Shown here: positions 1-6,677 of the stretch, one piece after another
Layout: each line of letters starts with the position of its first letter
How positions within the stretch are numbered: the stretch's first letter is position 1
DNA from: Alphaproteobacteria bacterium
Lineage (GTDB): Bacteria > Pseudomonadota > Alphaproteobacteria > Bin95
Assembly: GCA_022822125.1 (NCBI GenBank)
Contig: JAJECF010000101.1
Location: forward strand, 1 to 15,441
Direction: 5' to 3'
DNA: 15,441 bases
Translations under genes and position numbers: made by a program
Notes under the pieces: model-generated
Told to the model about the DNA's origin: nothing
What the model saw: only the letters and a program-made list of their open reading frames with translations
The model's database searches: none

Positions 1-680
1 CCGGCCAGGTAGCGCGAGACCACCGGTTTCAGGCAGGCATTCACGACCGTGGTGGAGGTGCGCTCATATTCCTTCGCCTCGGGCAGCACGCGGTGGCTGA
101 CGCTGGTTTCGAGTTCCGGCGCAAGGCGCTCGATGATCCCGGAGACGATTTCCTCGTGGGCGGCGTTGGCGTAGCTGTGCAGCAGCGCCACGGCGATGGC
201 CTCCACCCCTTCGTCCAGCAGGCGCCGGACCGCGGCCTCGGCCTCTTCCGGGTCGAGCGGCGTCTGGACCTCGCCTTCATGCGTCACGCGCTCGGCGACG
301 GTGCGGCGGAGATAGCGCGGCACCAGCGGCGGCGGCTTCTGCCAGGCGATGTCGTAAAGGCGCGGCATGCGGAGATTGCGGATCTCCAGGATGTCGCGGA
401 AGCCTTCGGTGGCGATCAGCCCGGTCTTTGCGCCCTTGCCTTCCAGGATGGCGTTGGAGGCGACCGTGGTGCCGTGGCGCAGCTCGGCGATGTCCGCGCC
501 CGCGAACGCGCCCTCGGCGATCAGGCCGGCGAGCGCCTCGACGATCGCGCGGGCGTAATTGTCCACCGAGGAGGAAACCTTGCGGGTGAGCAGCTGGCCG
601 TTGCCGTCGAGGCAGACGATGTCGGTAAAGGTGCCGCCGATGTCGATCCCGAGGCGCCAGCGGGCTTCAGCATGTTCCAT
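1..680 (-). CDS. Hydantoinase/oxoprolinase A-type subunit, N-terminal part (cut by window edge)
   Basis: The reading frame from the ATG at 680 runs leftward without a stop to position 1, giving about 226 residues of a protein that is normally near 650-700. The N-terminus carries LGIDIGGTFTD (about residues 10-20), the phosphate-binding signature of the ASKHA fold in the hydantoinase/oxoprolinase A family, followed by LRHGTTVASNAILE (about 67-80), also characteristic of this family. Known relatives are ATP-dependent 5-oxoprolinases, N-methylhydantoinase A and acetone carboxylase subunits; the substrate cannot be told from this fragment. A B-type subunit is usually encoded next to it and would lie beyond the left edge. 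A short AAGAG lies about 9 nt upstream of the start. The 119-bp gap to the LysR gene upstream holds an inverted repeat (704-719) and only a weak promoter candidate, GTGACG (752-757) and TACCTT (729-734). The adjacent LysR protein is a plausible regulator. Confidence 0.88.
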   Translation of the reverse strand, partial: MEHAEARWRLGIDIGGTFTDIVCLDGNGQLLTRKVSSSVDNYARAIVEALAGLIAEGAFAGADIAELRHGTTVASNAILEGKGAKTGLIATEGFRDILEIRNLRMPRLYDIAWQKPPPLVPRYLRRTVAERVTHEGEVQTPLDPEEAEAAVRRLLDEGVEAIAVALLHSYANAAHEEIVSGIIERLAPELETSVSHRVLPEAKEYERTSTTVVNACLKPVVSRYLA

Positions 681-703
681 GTGTCATCGCTCTTGTCCGG
701 ACT

Positions 704-719
704 GGGCGGCGGTCCGCCC
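704..719. other. GC-rich inverted repeat upstream of the hydantoinase-like gene
   Basis: GGGCGG (704-709) and CCGCCC (714-719) form a perfect 6-bp dyad with a 4-base loop, about 24 bp upstream of the hydantoinase-like start and 80 bp after the LysR stop. It has no T-run on either strand. It could be a weak terminator for the LysR transcript, an operator, or chance in GC-rich DNA. Confidence 0.3.
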
Positions 720-799
720 ATGGCGCGGAAGGTAGCAACGGATAGCGAGGCCGTCACCATGACCGGCGTCCGGAGCCCGAATCCGCAGGGCGCGGCGCG

Positions 800-1699
800 T
801 TATCCGCTTCGTTCGAGGGCCGTCTCGCGCACGATCTGCAGCAGGCGGCGGAACGGGGGCAGCTCCTCGGCGGAGCGGCGCACGACATAACCCGACCGGT
901 AGCGGGAACGCCCGACCTCCGCCGGCAACGGCCGGATGAACTGTCCCGGAAGGCGGTCCAGAAATGAGAATGGCAGCAGGGCGAGATAGGAACCGCCGTT
1001 CAGGACCGACAGGCAGGCGCTGCCGGTCTGGACGACGGTTTTCGCGCGGATATTCGTGGCCTGGTAGAGCTGGTCCAGAAGGGTGGCCAGCGAGGGCTCG
1101 CGGCAAAAGTCGATCCAGGGATAGCGGACGAGGTCTTCATTGGAGACATCGCGCGAGAAGAGCGGATGGTCGCGCCAGGCGACGACGCCAGCGGTCACAT
1201 CCAGAAAGCGCTCGCGTCTGAGCGATGCGTGCAGGATTTCGCTGGTGTCGATGCCGCCGCAATGCAGGTCGCTTTCGCCGTCGACGAGCAGCCGCAGCCC
1301 CTCCTGGCGGCTGGCCATGTCGACCCTGACCTCGATCCCCGGACAGTCTTCATGGAAGCGGGCCAGCGCCGCCGGCACGACCGTTTCGACCCATGTCGGG
1401 CTGGCGGTGATGCGGAAGCTGCCGGTTCGCCCCGACCGGGCCGCGTCCAGGACCTCTTCCGCAGCCTCGATCTCCCGCAGAATGCGCCTTGCCAGGCCGC
1501 TGACGGTATCGCCCAGCGCGGTCAGGCGCACGCCGTGGGGCAGGCGCTCGAACAACCGGCCCCCGAATTGGCGCTCCAGCCTGGCGATGACGCGGGTGAG
1601 CGCCGGCTGGGTGATCGCCAGCCTGTCGGCGGCCGTCGCGATCCTGCCCGCTTCGACGACCGCAAGGAACCGGACCAGATCGCTGCGTTTCTCGAACAT
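800..1699 (-). CDS. LysR-family transcriptional regulator
   Basis: This encodes a 299-residue protein of normal LysR length. Residues 3-62 form the winged helix-turn-helix: FLAVVEAGRIATAADRLAIT followed by QPALTRVIARLE, then the typical FERLPHGVRLTALG wing. A linker helix follows, and a periplasmic-binding-protein-like effector domain runs from about residue 90 to the end. The effector is not identifiable. I chose the ATG at 1699, which starts MFEKRSDLVRFL. A TTG at 1714 in the same frame would add five residues, and neither start has a clear Shine-Dalgarno sequence. The gene lies 119 bp upstream of the hydantoinase-like gene on the same strand, so it may control that gene; LysR proteins often also repress themselves. 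A dyad about 140 bp upstream (1840-1857) is a possible binding site. A TATAGT hexamer (minus strand, 1799-1804) could be its -10 element, but no good -35 is paired with it. Confidence 0.93.
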   Translation of the reverse strand: MFEKRSDLVRFLAVVEAGRIATAADRLAITQPALTRVIARLERQFGGRLFERLPHGVRLTALGDTVSGLARRILREIEAAEEVLDAARSGRTGSFRITASPTWVETVVPAALARFHEDCPGIEVRVDMASRQEGLRLLVDGESDLHCGGIDTSEILHASLRRERFLDVTAGVVAWRDHPLFSRDVSNEDLVRYPWIDFCREPSLATLLDQLYQATNIRAKTVVQTGSACLSVLNGGSYLALLPFSFLDRLPGQFIRPLPAEVGRSRYRSGYVVRRSAEELPPFRRLLQIVRETALERSG

Positions 1700-1839
1700 G
1701 TTACGATTCAGCAAGCAACCCGGACGAACAAATTCGCAAAATGCGGAACATGCGTTGCCTGACCATCCAGCGTCGAACCCCGCGCGCCGGTTAGCGGACT
1801 ATAGGGCAAGCTTATCGCCAAAAGCCCGATGCGGCGCAC

Positions 1840-1857
1840 ACTCAAAACCGATTGAGT
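1840..1857. promoter_or_regulatory. Inverted repeat, possible LysR operator
   Basis: ACTCAA (1840-1845) and TTGAGT (1852-1857) are perfect complements separated by 6 bp, about 140 bp upstream of the LysR ATG. LysR-type proteins bind imperfect dyads of about this size, usually of T-N11-A form; here the matching T and A are 12 apart, so the fit is approximate. Binding by the adjacent LysR protein is an inference. Confidence 0.4.
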
Positions 1858-1959
1858 AAAGGACTGAAAACGGAAATGAAAATGCCGGCACGGTGAAAAT
1901 CCATGCCGGAAGTGCATAGCCTCCAACCTGCCTTCATCATGCCCCAGATTCGCGCATTC

Positions 1960-1973
1960 TTGACTTAAATCAA
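1960..1973. promoter_or_regulatory. FNR/FixK-type (CRP-FNR superfamily) binding site candidate
   Basis: TTGACTTAAATCAA matches the FNR-family consensus TTGAT-N4-ATCAA at 9 of 10 defined positions, and it is flanked by C and G that extend the dyad. FNR, FnrL and FixK proteins use such sites to control genes under low oxygen. Read on the minus strand, a CATGAT hexamer at 1936-1941 lies at roughly the spacing expected of a -10 element for an activator centred near -40, which would send a transcript toward the LysR gene with a leader of over 200 nt. On the plus strand no -10 element is seen at a suitable distance. The box is clear; its target is not. Confidence 0.55.
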
Positions 1974-1993
1974 GCCTTTCCGTCTGCTTGCGG

Positions 1994-2015
1994 GCGTGCC
2001 GGAGGGCCGGCATGC
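1994..2015. terminator. Strong hairpin downstream of the aldolase gene (possible terminator)
   Basis: GCGTGCCGG (1994-2002) and CCGGCATGC (2007-2015) pair over 9 bp with one G-U wobble and a 4-base loop. It lies about 120 bp beyond the aldolase stop on the minus strand. There is no T-run after it on either strand, so it is at best a factor-dependent terminator or an RNA stability element. Confidence 0.35.
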
Positions 2016-2136
2016 GATCAAATGCCGCTATTCAAGCCGCGCCCGCGGCAAGCACGAAGAGCGGATGGCGGCAACCCTTCCGTCCTGTTGCCGCCCCGTT
2101 CGGAAAGCCCGCGCCGCCGGGACGCGGCCTCCGGGG

Positions 2137-2898
2137 TCAGCCGCGCATGGCGTCGAAGCCCGCCCTGGCCGCCTGGAGGAGGAGGCTCGCATCGGTGCCG
2201 TAGCAGATGAAGTCCACGCCCTCGCCGATCAGGCGCCGGCCGTCTTCCGGCGATCCCGTCAGGCGGCCGATGCTCTTGCCGGCGGCGTGGGCGGCCGCGA
2301 CGATGCGCTTGTGGGCGGCGATGAAGTCCGGATGGTCGAACGCCCCCGGCACGCCGAGGCTGCAGCTCAGGTCGAAATGGCCGATCCAGAGCAGATCGAC
2401 CTCGGGCAGCGCAGCGATGGCCTCGACATTCTCGACGCCTTCGGCCGTCTCGATCAGGGGAATGCAGACAGTGCGGGCGTTGGCGGCGGCCAGCGCCTCT
2501 TCGGGCGGGCCTGCCGCGTAACGGTCATGCGCCACCCCCAGCGCGACGCCGCGCCCGCCGTCGGGCGGGTATTTCATGTATGCCGCAAGCGCCCGCACTT
2601 CCTCGGCGGAGCCGGCCATCGGCAGCAGCAGGCCTTCGGCTCCGGCGTCCAGCGCGGTCGCGATATCGGGGTAGGTCTTGCCTGCCCGGCGGACGAAATG
2701 CGGCATGCCGGCGGCTTCCAGATAGCGGAGAATGCGCTTCAGGCCTTCGATGCCGATGCCGCTGTGCTCGCAGTCGACGAAGACGAAATCCGCCCCGGCC
2801 GCCCGGTAGATATGGCCGATTCCGGGGCTCTCGAACTCCATGATGCAGGCTCCGAGCTTGACGCCCCGATGCCCGGCCATTTCTTTCAGGCTCGCCAT
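2137..2898 (-). CDS. HpcH/HpaI-family class II aldolase (2-keto-3-deoxy acid aldolase type)
   Basis: The 253-residue protein matches the length and layout of the HpcH/HpaI aldolase family, metal-dependent enzymes that split 4-hydroxy-2-keto acids into pyruvate and an aldehyde. Residues known to act in HpaI are present at nearly the same numbers: D42 and H45 in FVDCEH, R70 in HFVRRAG, the metal ligands E150 in PLIETAEGVENVEAIA and D176 in WIGHFDLSCSLG. The usual GPNDLS around the second ligand reads GHFDLS here, so the pocket differs somewhat from the best-studied members. The start at 2898 gives the normal N-terminus; the site before it is only G-rich. The gene is divergent from the dehydrogenase at 2973 with 74 bp between the starts, which suggests shared control. 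Candidate substrates from the family are 2-keto-3-deoxy-rhamnonate or -glucarate type acids, or 4-hydroxy-2-oxoheptanedioate; I cannot choose between them. Confidence 0.9.
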   Translation of the reverse strand: MASLKEMAGHRGVKLGACIMEFESPGIGHIYRAAGADFVFVDCEHSGIGIEGLKRILRYLEAAGMPHFVRRAGKTYPDIATALDAGAEGLLLPMAGSAEEVRALAAYMKYPPDGGRGVALGVAHDRYAAGPPEEALAAANARTVCIPLIETAEGVENVEAIAALPEVDLLWIGHFDLSCSLGVPGAFDHPDFIAAHKRIVAAAHAAGKSIGRLTGSPEDGRRLIGEGVDFICYGTDASLLLQAARAGFDAMRG

Positions 2899-2972
2899 AG
2901 CGGCCCCCCATGTTGCAGGCTTGGGCGCTACGCTATCCCGGAAGGCGGGACGAGGAAAAGGCAGGAGAGGCC

Positions 2973-3722
2973 ATGACGGCGCAATACGACTTCACGAACC
3001 AGACGGCCATAGTGACGGGCGGCGCGCGGGGCATCGGCCTCGCCATAGCGCGGCGCCTCCACCGCGACGGCGCCGCGATTGCGGTCTGGGACCGCGATGC
3101 GGAGGCGGGCGAGGCGGCTGCGGCCGAACTCGGCGGGCGGGCGGCCTCCTTCGCCGTCGATGTGACGGACTACGCCGCCGTCGAGGCGGCGCTCGCGACG
3201 ACGGAGGCCCGGCTCGGCCCGGTCTCGATCCTCTGCAACAATGCCGGCATCGCCGGGCCGGCCGGGCCCGCCTGGGACTATCCGCTCGAGGACTGGCACG
3301 CCGTCATCGACCTCGACCTCAACGGCGTCTATTACGGCTGCCGCGCCGCCCTGCCGGGGATGATGGAACGCGGCTACGGGCGCATCGTCAACACCGCCTC
3401 CATCGCCGGCAAGGAGGGCAACGCCAACGCGGCCGCCTACAGCGCCGCCAAGGCGGCCGTCATCGGGCTCACCAAGTCGCTCGGCAAGGAGACGGTGGGC
3501 ACCGGCGTGCTGGTCAACTGCGTCGCGCCGGCGGCGGTCGAGACCGACATCTTCAAGCAGATCACGGAAGCGCATATCGAGATGATGCGCTCCAAGATCC
3601 CGATGGGCCGCTTCGGCACCGTCGAGGAAGTGGCCAACATCATCGCCTGGCTCAGCTCGTCGGAATGCAGCTTCCAGACCGGCGCCGTCTTCGACGTCTC
3701 CGGCGGCCGCGCGACCTATTAG
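2973..3722 (+). CDS. Short-chain dehydrogenase/reductase (FabG-like, NAD-type)
   Basis: The protein has 249 residues, typical of a classical SDR. It has TGGARGIG (15-22) for the dinucleotide, an aspartate (D40 in AVWDRD) at the end of the second strand that usually favours NAD over NADP, NNAG (89-92), the catalytic S143, and Y156-x3-K160 in AAYSAAKAA. The C-terminus is GGRATY. The ATG at 2973 follows AGGAGAGG (2963-2970) with ideal spacing; an upstream in-frame ATG at 2910 lacks a site. Many such proteins are labelled 3-oxoacyl-ACP reductase, but the NAD-type residue and the divergent aldolase argue for oxidation of a sugar acid, for example a 2-keto-3-deoxy acid 4-dehydrogenase. That role is inference. 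Only a weak promoter candidate is seen, TTGCAG (2913) with TATCCC (2934). A hairpin follows the stop. Confidence 0.93.
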   Translation: MTAQYDFTNQTAIVTGGARGIGLAIARRLHRDGAAIAVWDRDAEAGEAAAAELGGRAASFAVDVTDYAAVEAALATTEARLGPVSILCNNAGIAGPAGPAWDYPLEDWHAVIDLDLNGVYYGCRAALPGMMERGYGRIVNTASIAGKEGNANAAAYSAAKAAVIGLTKSLGKETVGTGVLVNCVAPAAVETDIFKQITEAHIEMMRSKIPMGRFGTVEEVANIIAWLSSSECSFQTGAVFDVSGGRATY

Positions 3723-3732
3723 CGATTTCTGC

Positions 3733-3750
3733 GGGGGCGTCTTTGCCCCC
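3733..3750. terminator. Hairpin between convergent dehydrogenase and enoyl-CoA hydratase-like genes
   Basis: GGGGGC (3733-3738) and GCCCCC (3745-3750) form a perfect 6-bp stem with a 6-base loop, starting 10 bp after the dehydrogenase stop and abutting the stop codon of the opposing gene. The position suits a bidirectional terminator, although neither strand has a T-run. Confidence 0.5.
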
Positions 3751-4530
3751 TCAGCGGTGCTGCCAGACGGGTTCGCGCTTGGCGATGAAGGCATCGACGC
3801 CTTCTTCGGCGTCGCGCATCTCCATGTTCGCCGCGATGACGCCGCTCGTGTAGTCATAGGCCTCGTCCAGCCCCATTTCGAGCTGGCGGTAGAAGGCTTC
3901 CTTGCCGATCTTGACCACGGCGCCCGACTTGCCGGCGATCTTCGCGGCAAGCGCCTGCGTTTCGGTTTCGAGCGCGGCGGCGGGCACGACCCGGTTGACG
4001 AGCCCGAACCGCCACGCCGCCTGGGCGTCCATGAGGTCTCCGGTCAGCAGCATCTCCATCGCGTGCTTGCGCGAGACGGCGCGCGAGAGCGCCACCATCG
4101 GCGTCGAGCAGAACAGGCCGATATTGACGCCGGGGGTTGCAAACCGCGCCTCCTCGCTCGCCACGGCGAGGTCGCAGCTTGCGACAAGCTGGCAGCCGGC
4201 GGCGGTCGCGATGCCGTGGACGCAGGCGATCACCGGTTGGGGCTGGCGCACGATGCCCGTCATCAGCCGGCTGCATTCCGCGAACAGGACGTCGTAGAAG
4301 GCGCGGTCCGGATTGGCGCGCACTTCCTTCAGGTCGTGCCCGGCGCAGTAGCCGGGGCCGTTGGCCGCGATCACCACGGCGCGTATCGAACGATCCCGGC
4401 CGATGTCGTCCAGCGCCGAGGAGAGCGCCGCAATCATCGGGCGGGAAAGCGCATTGCGCTGCGCCGGCCGGTTCAGCGTCAGCGTGGCGACAGCGTCCGC
4501 GTCGTCCCGCAACAGGATCGATTCGCTCAT
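3751..4530 (-). CDS. Enoyl-CoA hydratase/isomerase family protein, ECHDC3-like, lacking both catalytic glutamates
   Basis: The 259-residue crotonase-fold protein starts at the ATG at 4530 behind AGGAGA at 8 nt. The CoA-binding and oxyanion-hole segments are there: YCAGHDLKE (61-69) and GIATAAGCQLVASCD (106-120). However, the two glutamates that perform hydration in rat mitochondrial hydratase (E144, E164) align with Q114 (GCQLV) and G134 (ATPGVNIGLF). The run GIATAAGCQLVASCD plus FATPGVNIGLFCSTP is what I recall of the ECHDC3 subgroup, whose members also lack these residues and whose reaction is not established. So it probably binds an acyl-CoA but should not be annotated as a working enoyl-CoA hydratase. 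It is divergent from rplM (99 bp between starts) and convergent with the dehydrogenase, so it is likely a single-gene transcript. Confidence 0.92.
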   Translation of the reverse strand: MSESILLRDDADAVATLTLNRPAQRNALSRPMIAALSSALDDIGRDRSIRAVVIAANGPGYCAGHDLKEVRANPDRAFYDVLFAECSRLMTGIVRQPQPVIACVHGIATAAGCQLVASCDLAVASEEARFATPGVNIGLFCSTPMVALSRAVSRKHAMEMLLTGDLMDAQAAWRFGLVNRVVPAAALETETQALAAKIAGKSGAVVKIGKEAFYRQLEMGLDEAYDYTSGVIAANMEMRDAEEGVDAFIAKREPVWQHR

Positions 4531-4567
4531 CGGTTCGGTCTCCTGCGCCGATAAGGGCGGCGGCGCG

Positions 4568-4595
4568 TTGACAGGCGCTGCGATGCCGCTATGTT
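4568..4595 (+). promoter_or_regulatory. Sigma70-type promoter for rplM-rpsI
   Basis: A perfect -35 TTGACA (4568-4573) is followed after 16 bp by TATGTT (4590-4595), predicting a start near 4602 and a leader of about 28 nt before rplM. The position inside the divergent gap and the strength of the -35 suit a ribosomal protein operon. It also argues against an rplM start at the ATG at 4591, which overlaps the -10. Confidence 0.7.
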
Positions 4596-4629
4596 GCGCC
4601 GCCCATGCCGCTCCAGAAAAGAGGGACGG

Positions 4630-5091
4630 ATGAACACATACTCCGCCAAGCCGGCCGACGTCGAGCGGAAATGGTGGCTGATTGACGCCGACGGGCTGGT
4701 GCTCGGGCGGCTCGCCTCCATCGTCGCCATGCGGCTGCGCGGCAAGCACAAGGCGCTTTACACGCCGCATATCGATTGCGGCGACCATATCGTCATTGTC
4801 AATGCCGACAAGGTGGCGCTCACCGGTGCGAAGGAAGACGACAAGGTCTATAACTGGCATACGGGCTATCCTGGCGGCCTGCGCTCGCGTACGGCGCGCG
4901 AACAGCGTGCCCGGCGCCCGGAACAGCTTGTCGTCAAGGCGGTCGAACGGATGCTGCCCAAGACCAAGCTCGGCCGCCAGGTCATCTCGAAGCTGCATGT
5001 CTATGCCGGTCCCGAGCACCGCCATGACGGCCAGAAGCCGGCCCCGCTCGACATCGCCGCCATGAATCCCAAGAACGCCAGGAGGGCCTGA
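4630..5091 (+). CDS. rplM: 50S ribosomal protein L13
   Basis: The 153-residue protein carries the L13 landmarks in order: [16 protein letters not shown] (18-33), [20 protein letters not shown] (39-58), WHTGYPGGL (75-83), then [10 protein letters not shown] and [10 protein letters not shown] near the end. L13 binds 23S rRNA early in assembly of the large subunit. It is slightly longer than the 142-residue E. coli protein, as is usual in alphaproteobacteria. The start is the ATG at 4630 ([16 protein letters not shown]), preceded by GAGG; an in-frame ATG at 4591 would lie inside the promoter -10. rpsI follows after 5 nt, the standard L13-S9 operon. Confidence 0.98.
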   Translation: MNTYSAKPADVERKWWLIDADGLVLGRLASIVAMRLRGKHKALYTPHIDCGDHIVIVNADKVALTGAKEDDKVYNWHTGYPGGLRSRTAREQRARRPEQLVVKAVERMLPKTKLGRQVISKLHVYAGPEHRHDGQKPAPLDIAAMNPKNARRA

Positions 5092-5096
5092 AGGCC

Positions 5097-5591
5097 ATGG
5101 CCGAGGACACCCGCACGCTCGCCGACCTGAAGCAGGTCCTCGAAGGCGAGGAGGCGCCCGAGCGCCCGGCCCCGGCAGTCCAGGCGGCGCCGCAGATCGA
5201 CGATTACGGGCGCGCCTACGCCACCGGCAAGCGCAAGGAATCGGTGGCGCGCGTCTGGATTCGCCCCGGCGCCGGCCGGGTGATGGTGAACGGCCGGGCG
5301 AGCGAAACCTATTTCCCGCGGCCGACCCACCGCATGTTGATCGCCCAGCCCTTCACCGCGGTGAACCGCACGAACCAGTACGACGTCATCTGCACCGTGC
5401 GCGGCGGCGGCCAGTCCGGCCAGGCCGGCGCGGTGCGCCACGGCATCGCCAAGGCGCTCACCTGCTTCGAGCCGGGCTTGCGTCCGGCGCTCAAGCAGGG
5501 CGGCTTCCTGACCCGCGACGCGCGCCGTGTGGAGCGCAAGAAATACGGCAAGCCGAAGGCCAGGCGCAGCTTCCAGTTCTCGAAACGCTAG
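5097..5591 (+). CDS. rpsI: 30S ribosomal protein S9
   Basis: The 164-residue protein contains [15 protein letters not shown] (41-55), [19 protein letters not shown], and the conserved C-terminal tail ending SFQFSKR, whose last arginine reaches the P-site tRNA in the ribosome. The first 36 or so residues are an acidic, proline- and alanine-rich extension absent from the 130-residue E. coli protein but common in alphaproteobacteria. The start at 5097 has AGGAGG (5080-5085) inside the end of rplM. The gene is co-transcribed with rplM; a hairpin at its stop codon may separate it in part from argC. Confidence 0.98.
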   Translation: MAEDTRTLADLKQVLEGEEAPERPAPAVQAAPQIDDYGRAYATGKRKESVARVWIRPGAGRVMVNGRASETYFPRPTHRMLIAQPFTAVNRTNQYDVICTVRGGGQSGQAGAVRHGIAKALTCFEPGLRPALKQGGFLTRDARRVERKKYGKPKARRSFQFSKR

Positions 5592-5606
5592 CGCGGAACC
5601 CCGCGC
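5591..5606 (+). terminator. Hairpin at the rpsI stop codon (attenuator or processing site candidate)
   Basis: GCGCGG (5591-5596) and CCGCGC (5601-5606) form a perfect 6-bp stem with a 4-base AACC loop, starting at the last base of the rpsI stop. No T-run follows. It could reduce read-through from the ribosomal protein genes into argC or protect the rpsI 3' end. Confidence 0.4.
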
Positions 5607-5627
5607 CCAAGGGAAGGGAGAGCGCCC

Positions 5628-6677
5628 ATGCCCCAGATCGGAAACCGGGCCCGGGCGGCGATCCTGGGCGCGAGCGGCTATACCGGCGCGGAACTGATCC
5701 GCCTGCTGGCCCGCCACCCGCATATCGAAATCCGCACACTCACCGCCGACCGGCGCGCGGGCGAGCCCTTCGGCGCGGTGTTCCCGCATCTGGCGGCGCT
5801 AGGCCTGCCGGACCTTGTGCGCATCGAGGATGTGGACTTCGGCGCCCATGACATCGTGTTCTGCTGCCTGCCGCACGGCACGACGCAGGAAACCGTGGCG
5901 GCGCTGCCGGCGCATCTGAAAGTGGTGGACCTGTCGGCGGATTTCCGGCTCTCGGACATCGAGACCTATGCGGAATGGTACGGCCATGCGCACCGGGCGC
6001 CCGAATTGCAGCAAAGCGCGGTTTACGGCCTCACCGAGATCAAGCGCGGGCAAGTAGCGCGCGCCCGGCTGGTCGCCAATCCGGGCTGCTACCCGACAAG
6101 CGCGCAACTCCCGCTGGTGCCGCTGATCGAGGCGGGCGCGGTCGAATCCCGCAACATCATCGTGGACGCCAAGTCAGGCGTCACCGGGGCCGGGCGGTCG
6201 CTGCGCGAGGACATCCTGTTTCCGGAAGTGCAGGACGGCATCCACGCCTACGGCATCGGCAGGCACCGCCATGCGCCCGAAATCGAGCAGGGGCTCGGCG
6301 AAGCGGCGGGCGCGCCCGTCACCGTCACCTTCACGCCGCATCTGGCGCCCATGAACCGGGGCATCCTCTCCACCATCTATGTCGAACTCGCAGACGGCGA
6401 GACGGCGGACGGGCTCCGGGAACGGCTCCGGACGCGCTATGCCGACGAGCCCTTCGTGCATGTACTGCCCTCCGGCGCGCCGGCGACCCGCCATGTGCGC
6501 GGCACCAATCGCTGCGATATCGGCGTGGCGGCGGACCGCGCGCCCGGCCGGGCTATCCTCGTCTCGGCCATCGACAACCTCGTCAAGGGCGCGTCCGGCC
6601 AGGCCGTGCAGAACATGAACGCCATGCAGGGCTGGGAGGAAACGACCGGGCTCGAGCTGGAAGCGATGTATCCGTGA
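5628..6677 (+). CDS. argC: N-acetyl-gamma-glutamyl-phosphate reductase
   Basis: ArgC reduces N-acetylglutamyl-5-phosphate to the semialdehyde with NADPH, the third step of arginine synthesis. The 349-residue protein has the N-terminal nucleotide loop GASGYTGAEL (14-23), the catalytic cysteine C154 in NPGCYPTSAQLPL, SGVTGAGRS (183-191), and IGRHRHAPEIEQ (210-221) with the active-site histidine. The C-terminal DNLVKGASGQAVQNMN is also typical. The length is normal for the 340-350-residue class. The start at 5628 follows GGGAAGGGAG with good spacing. It lies 36 bp after rpsI, a neighbour pair often seen in alphaproteobacteria, and its stop codon overlaps the start of the carbonic anhydrase gene, so the two are probably co-translated. 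Confidence 0.97.
   Translation: MPQIGNRARAAILGASGYTGAELIRLLARHPHIEIRTLTADRRAGEPFGAVFPHLAALGLPDLVRIEDVDFGAHDIVFCCLPHGTTQETVAALPAHLKVVDLSADFRLSDIETYAEWYGHAHRAPELQQSAVYGLTEIKRGQVARARLVANPGCYPTSAQLPLVPLIEAGAVESRNIIVDAKSGVTGAGRSLREDILFPEVQDGIHAYGIGRHRHAPEIEQGLGEAAGAPVTVTFTPHLAPMNRGILSTIYVELADGETADGLRERLRTRYADEPFVHVLPSGAPATRHVRGTNRCDIGVAADRAPGRAILVSAIDNLVKGASGQAVQNMNAMQGWEETTGLELEAMYP

Larger units (their letters stand above)
1700..2136. other. 437-bp gene-free region with several regulatory-looking elements
   Basis: The stretch lies between the LysR start and the aldolase stop. It contains an 18-bp dyad (1840-1857), a direct repeat ATGCCGG at 1882 and 1903 (21 bp apart), an FNR-type box (1960-1973) and a 9-bp-stem hairpin (1994-2015). 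It is more A/T-rich around 1840-1980 than its surroundings, as expected for promoter DNA. On the minus strand a 69-codon frame (ATG at 1917, stop at 1708) has a GGAGG only 2 nt before the ATG; its translation has no recognisable domain and I do not call it a gene. The possible uses are a long LysR leader, a small RNA, or a lost gene. Confidence 0.5.

Noticed and set aside
93..890. Long open frame on the plus strand (265 codons) across the hydantoinase-like gene
   Set aside because: It is antisense to a clear protein family and is open only because GC-rich DNA has few stops; its translation is low-complexity and resembles nothing.
1882..1909. Direct repeat ATGCCGG, twice at 21-bp spacing
   Set aside because: Only 7 bases repeated in GC-rich DNA; this may be chance, and no matching copies frame another promoter here.
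1996..2976. 326-codon plus-strand frame opposite the aldolase
   Set aside because: It is fully antisense to the aldolase, whose active-site residues are all in place on the other strand.
4591..4629. Upstream ATG for rplM
   Set aside because: It lies in the presumed -10 region of the rplM promoter, so it would not be in the transcript.
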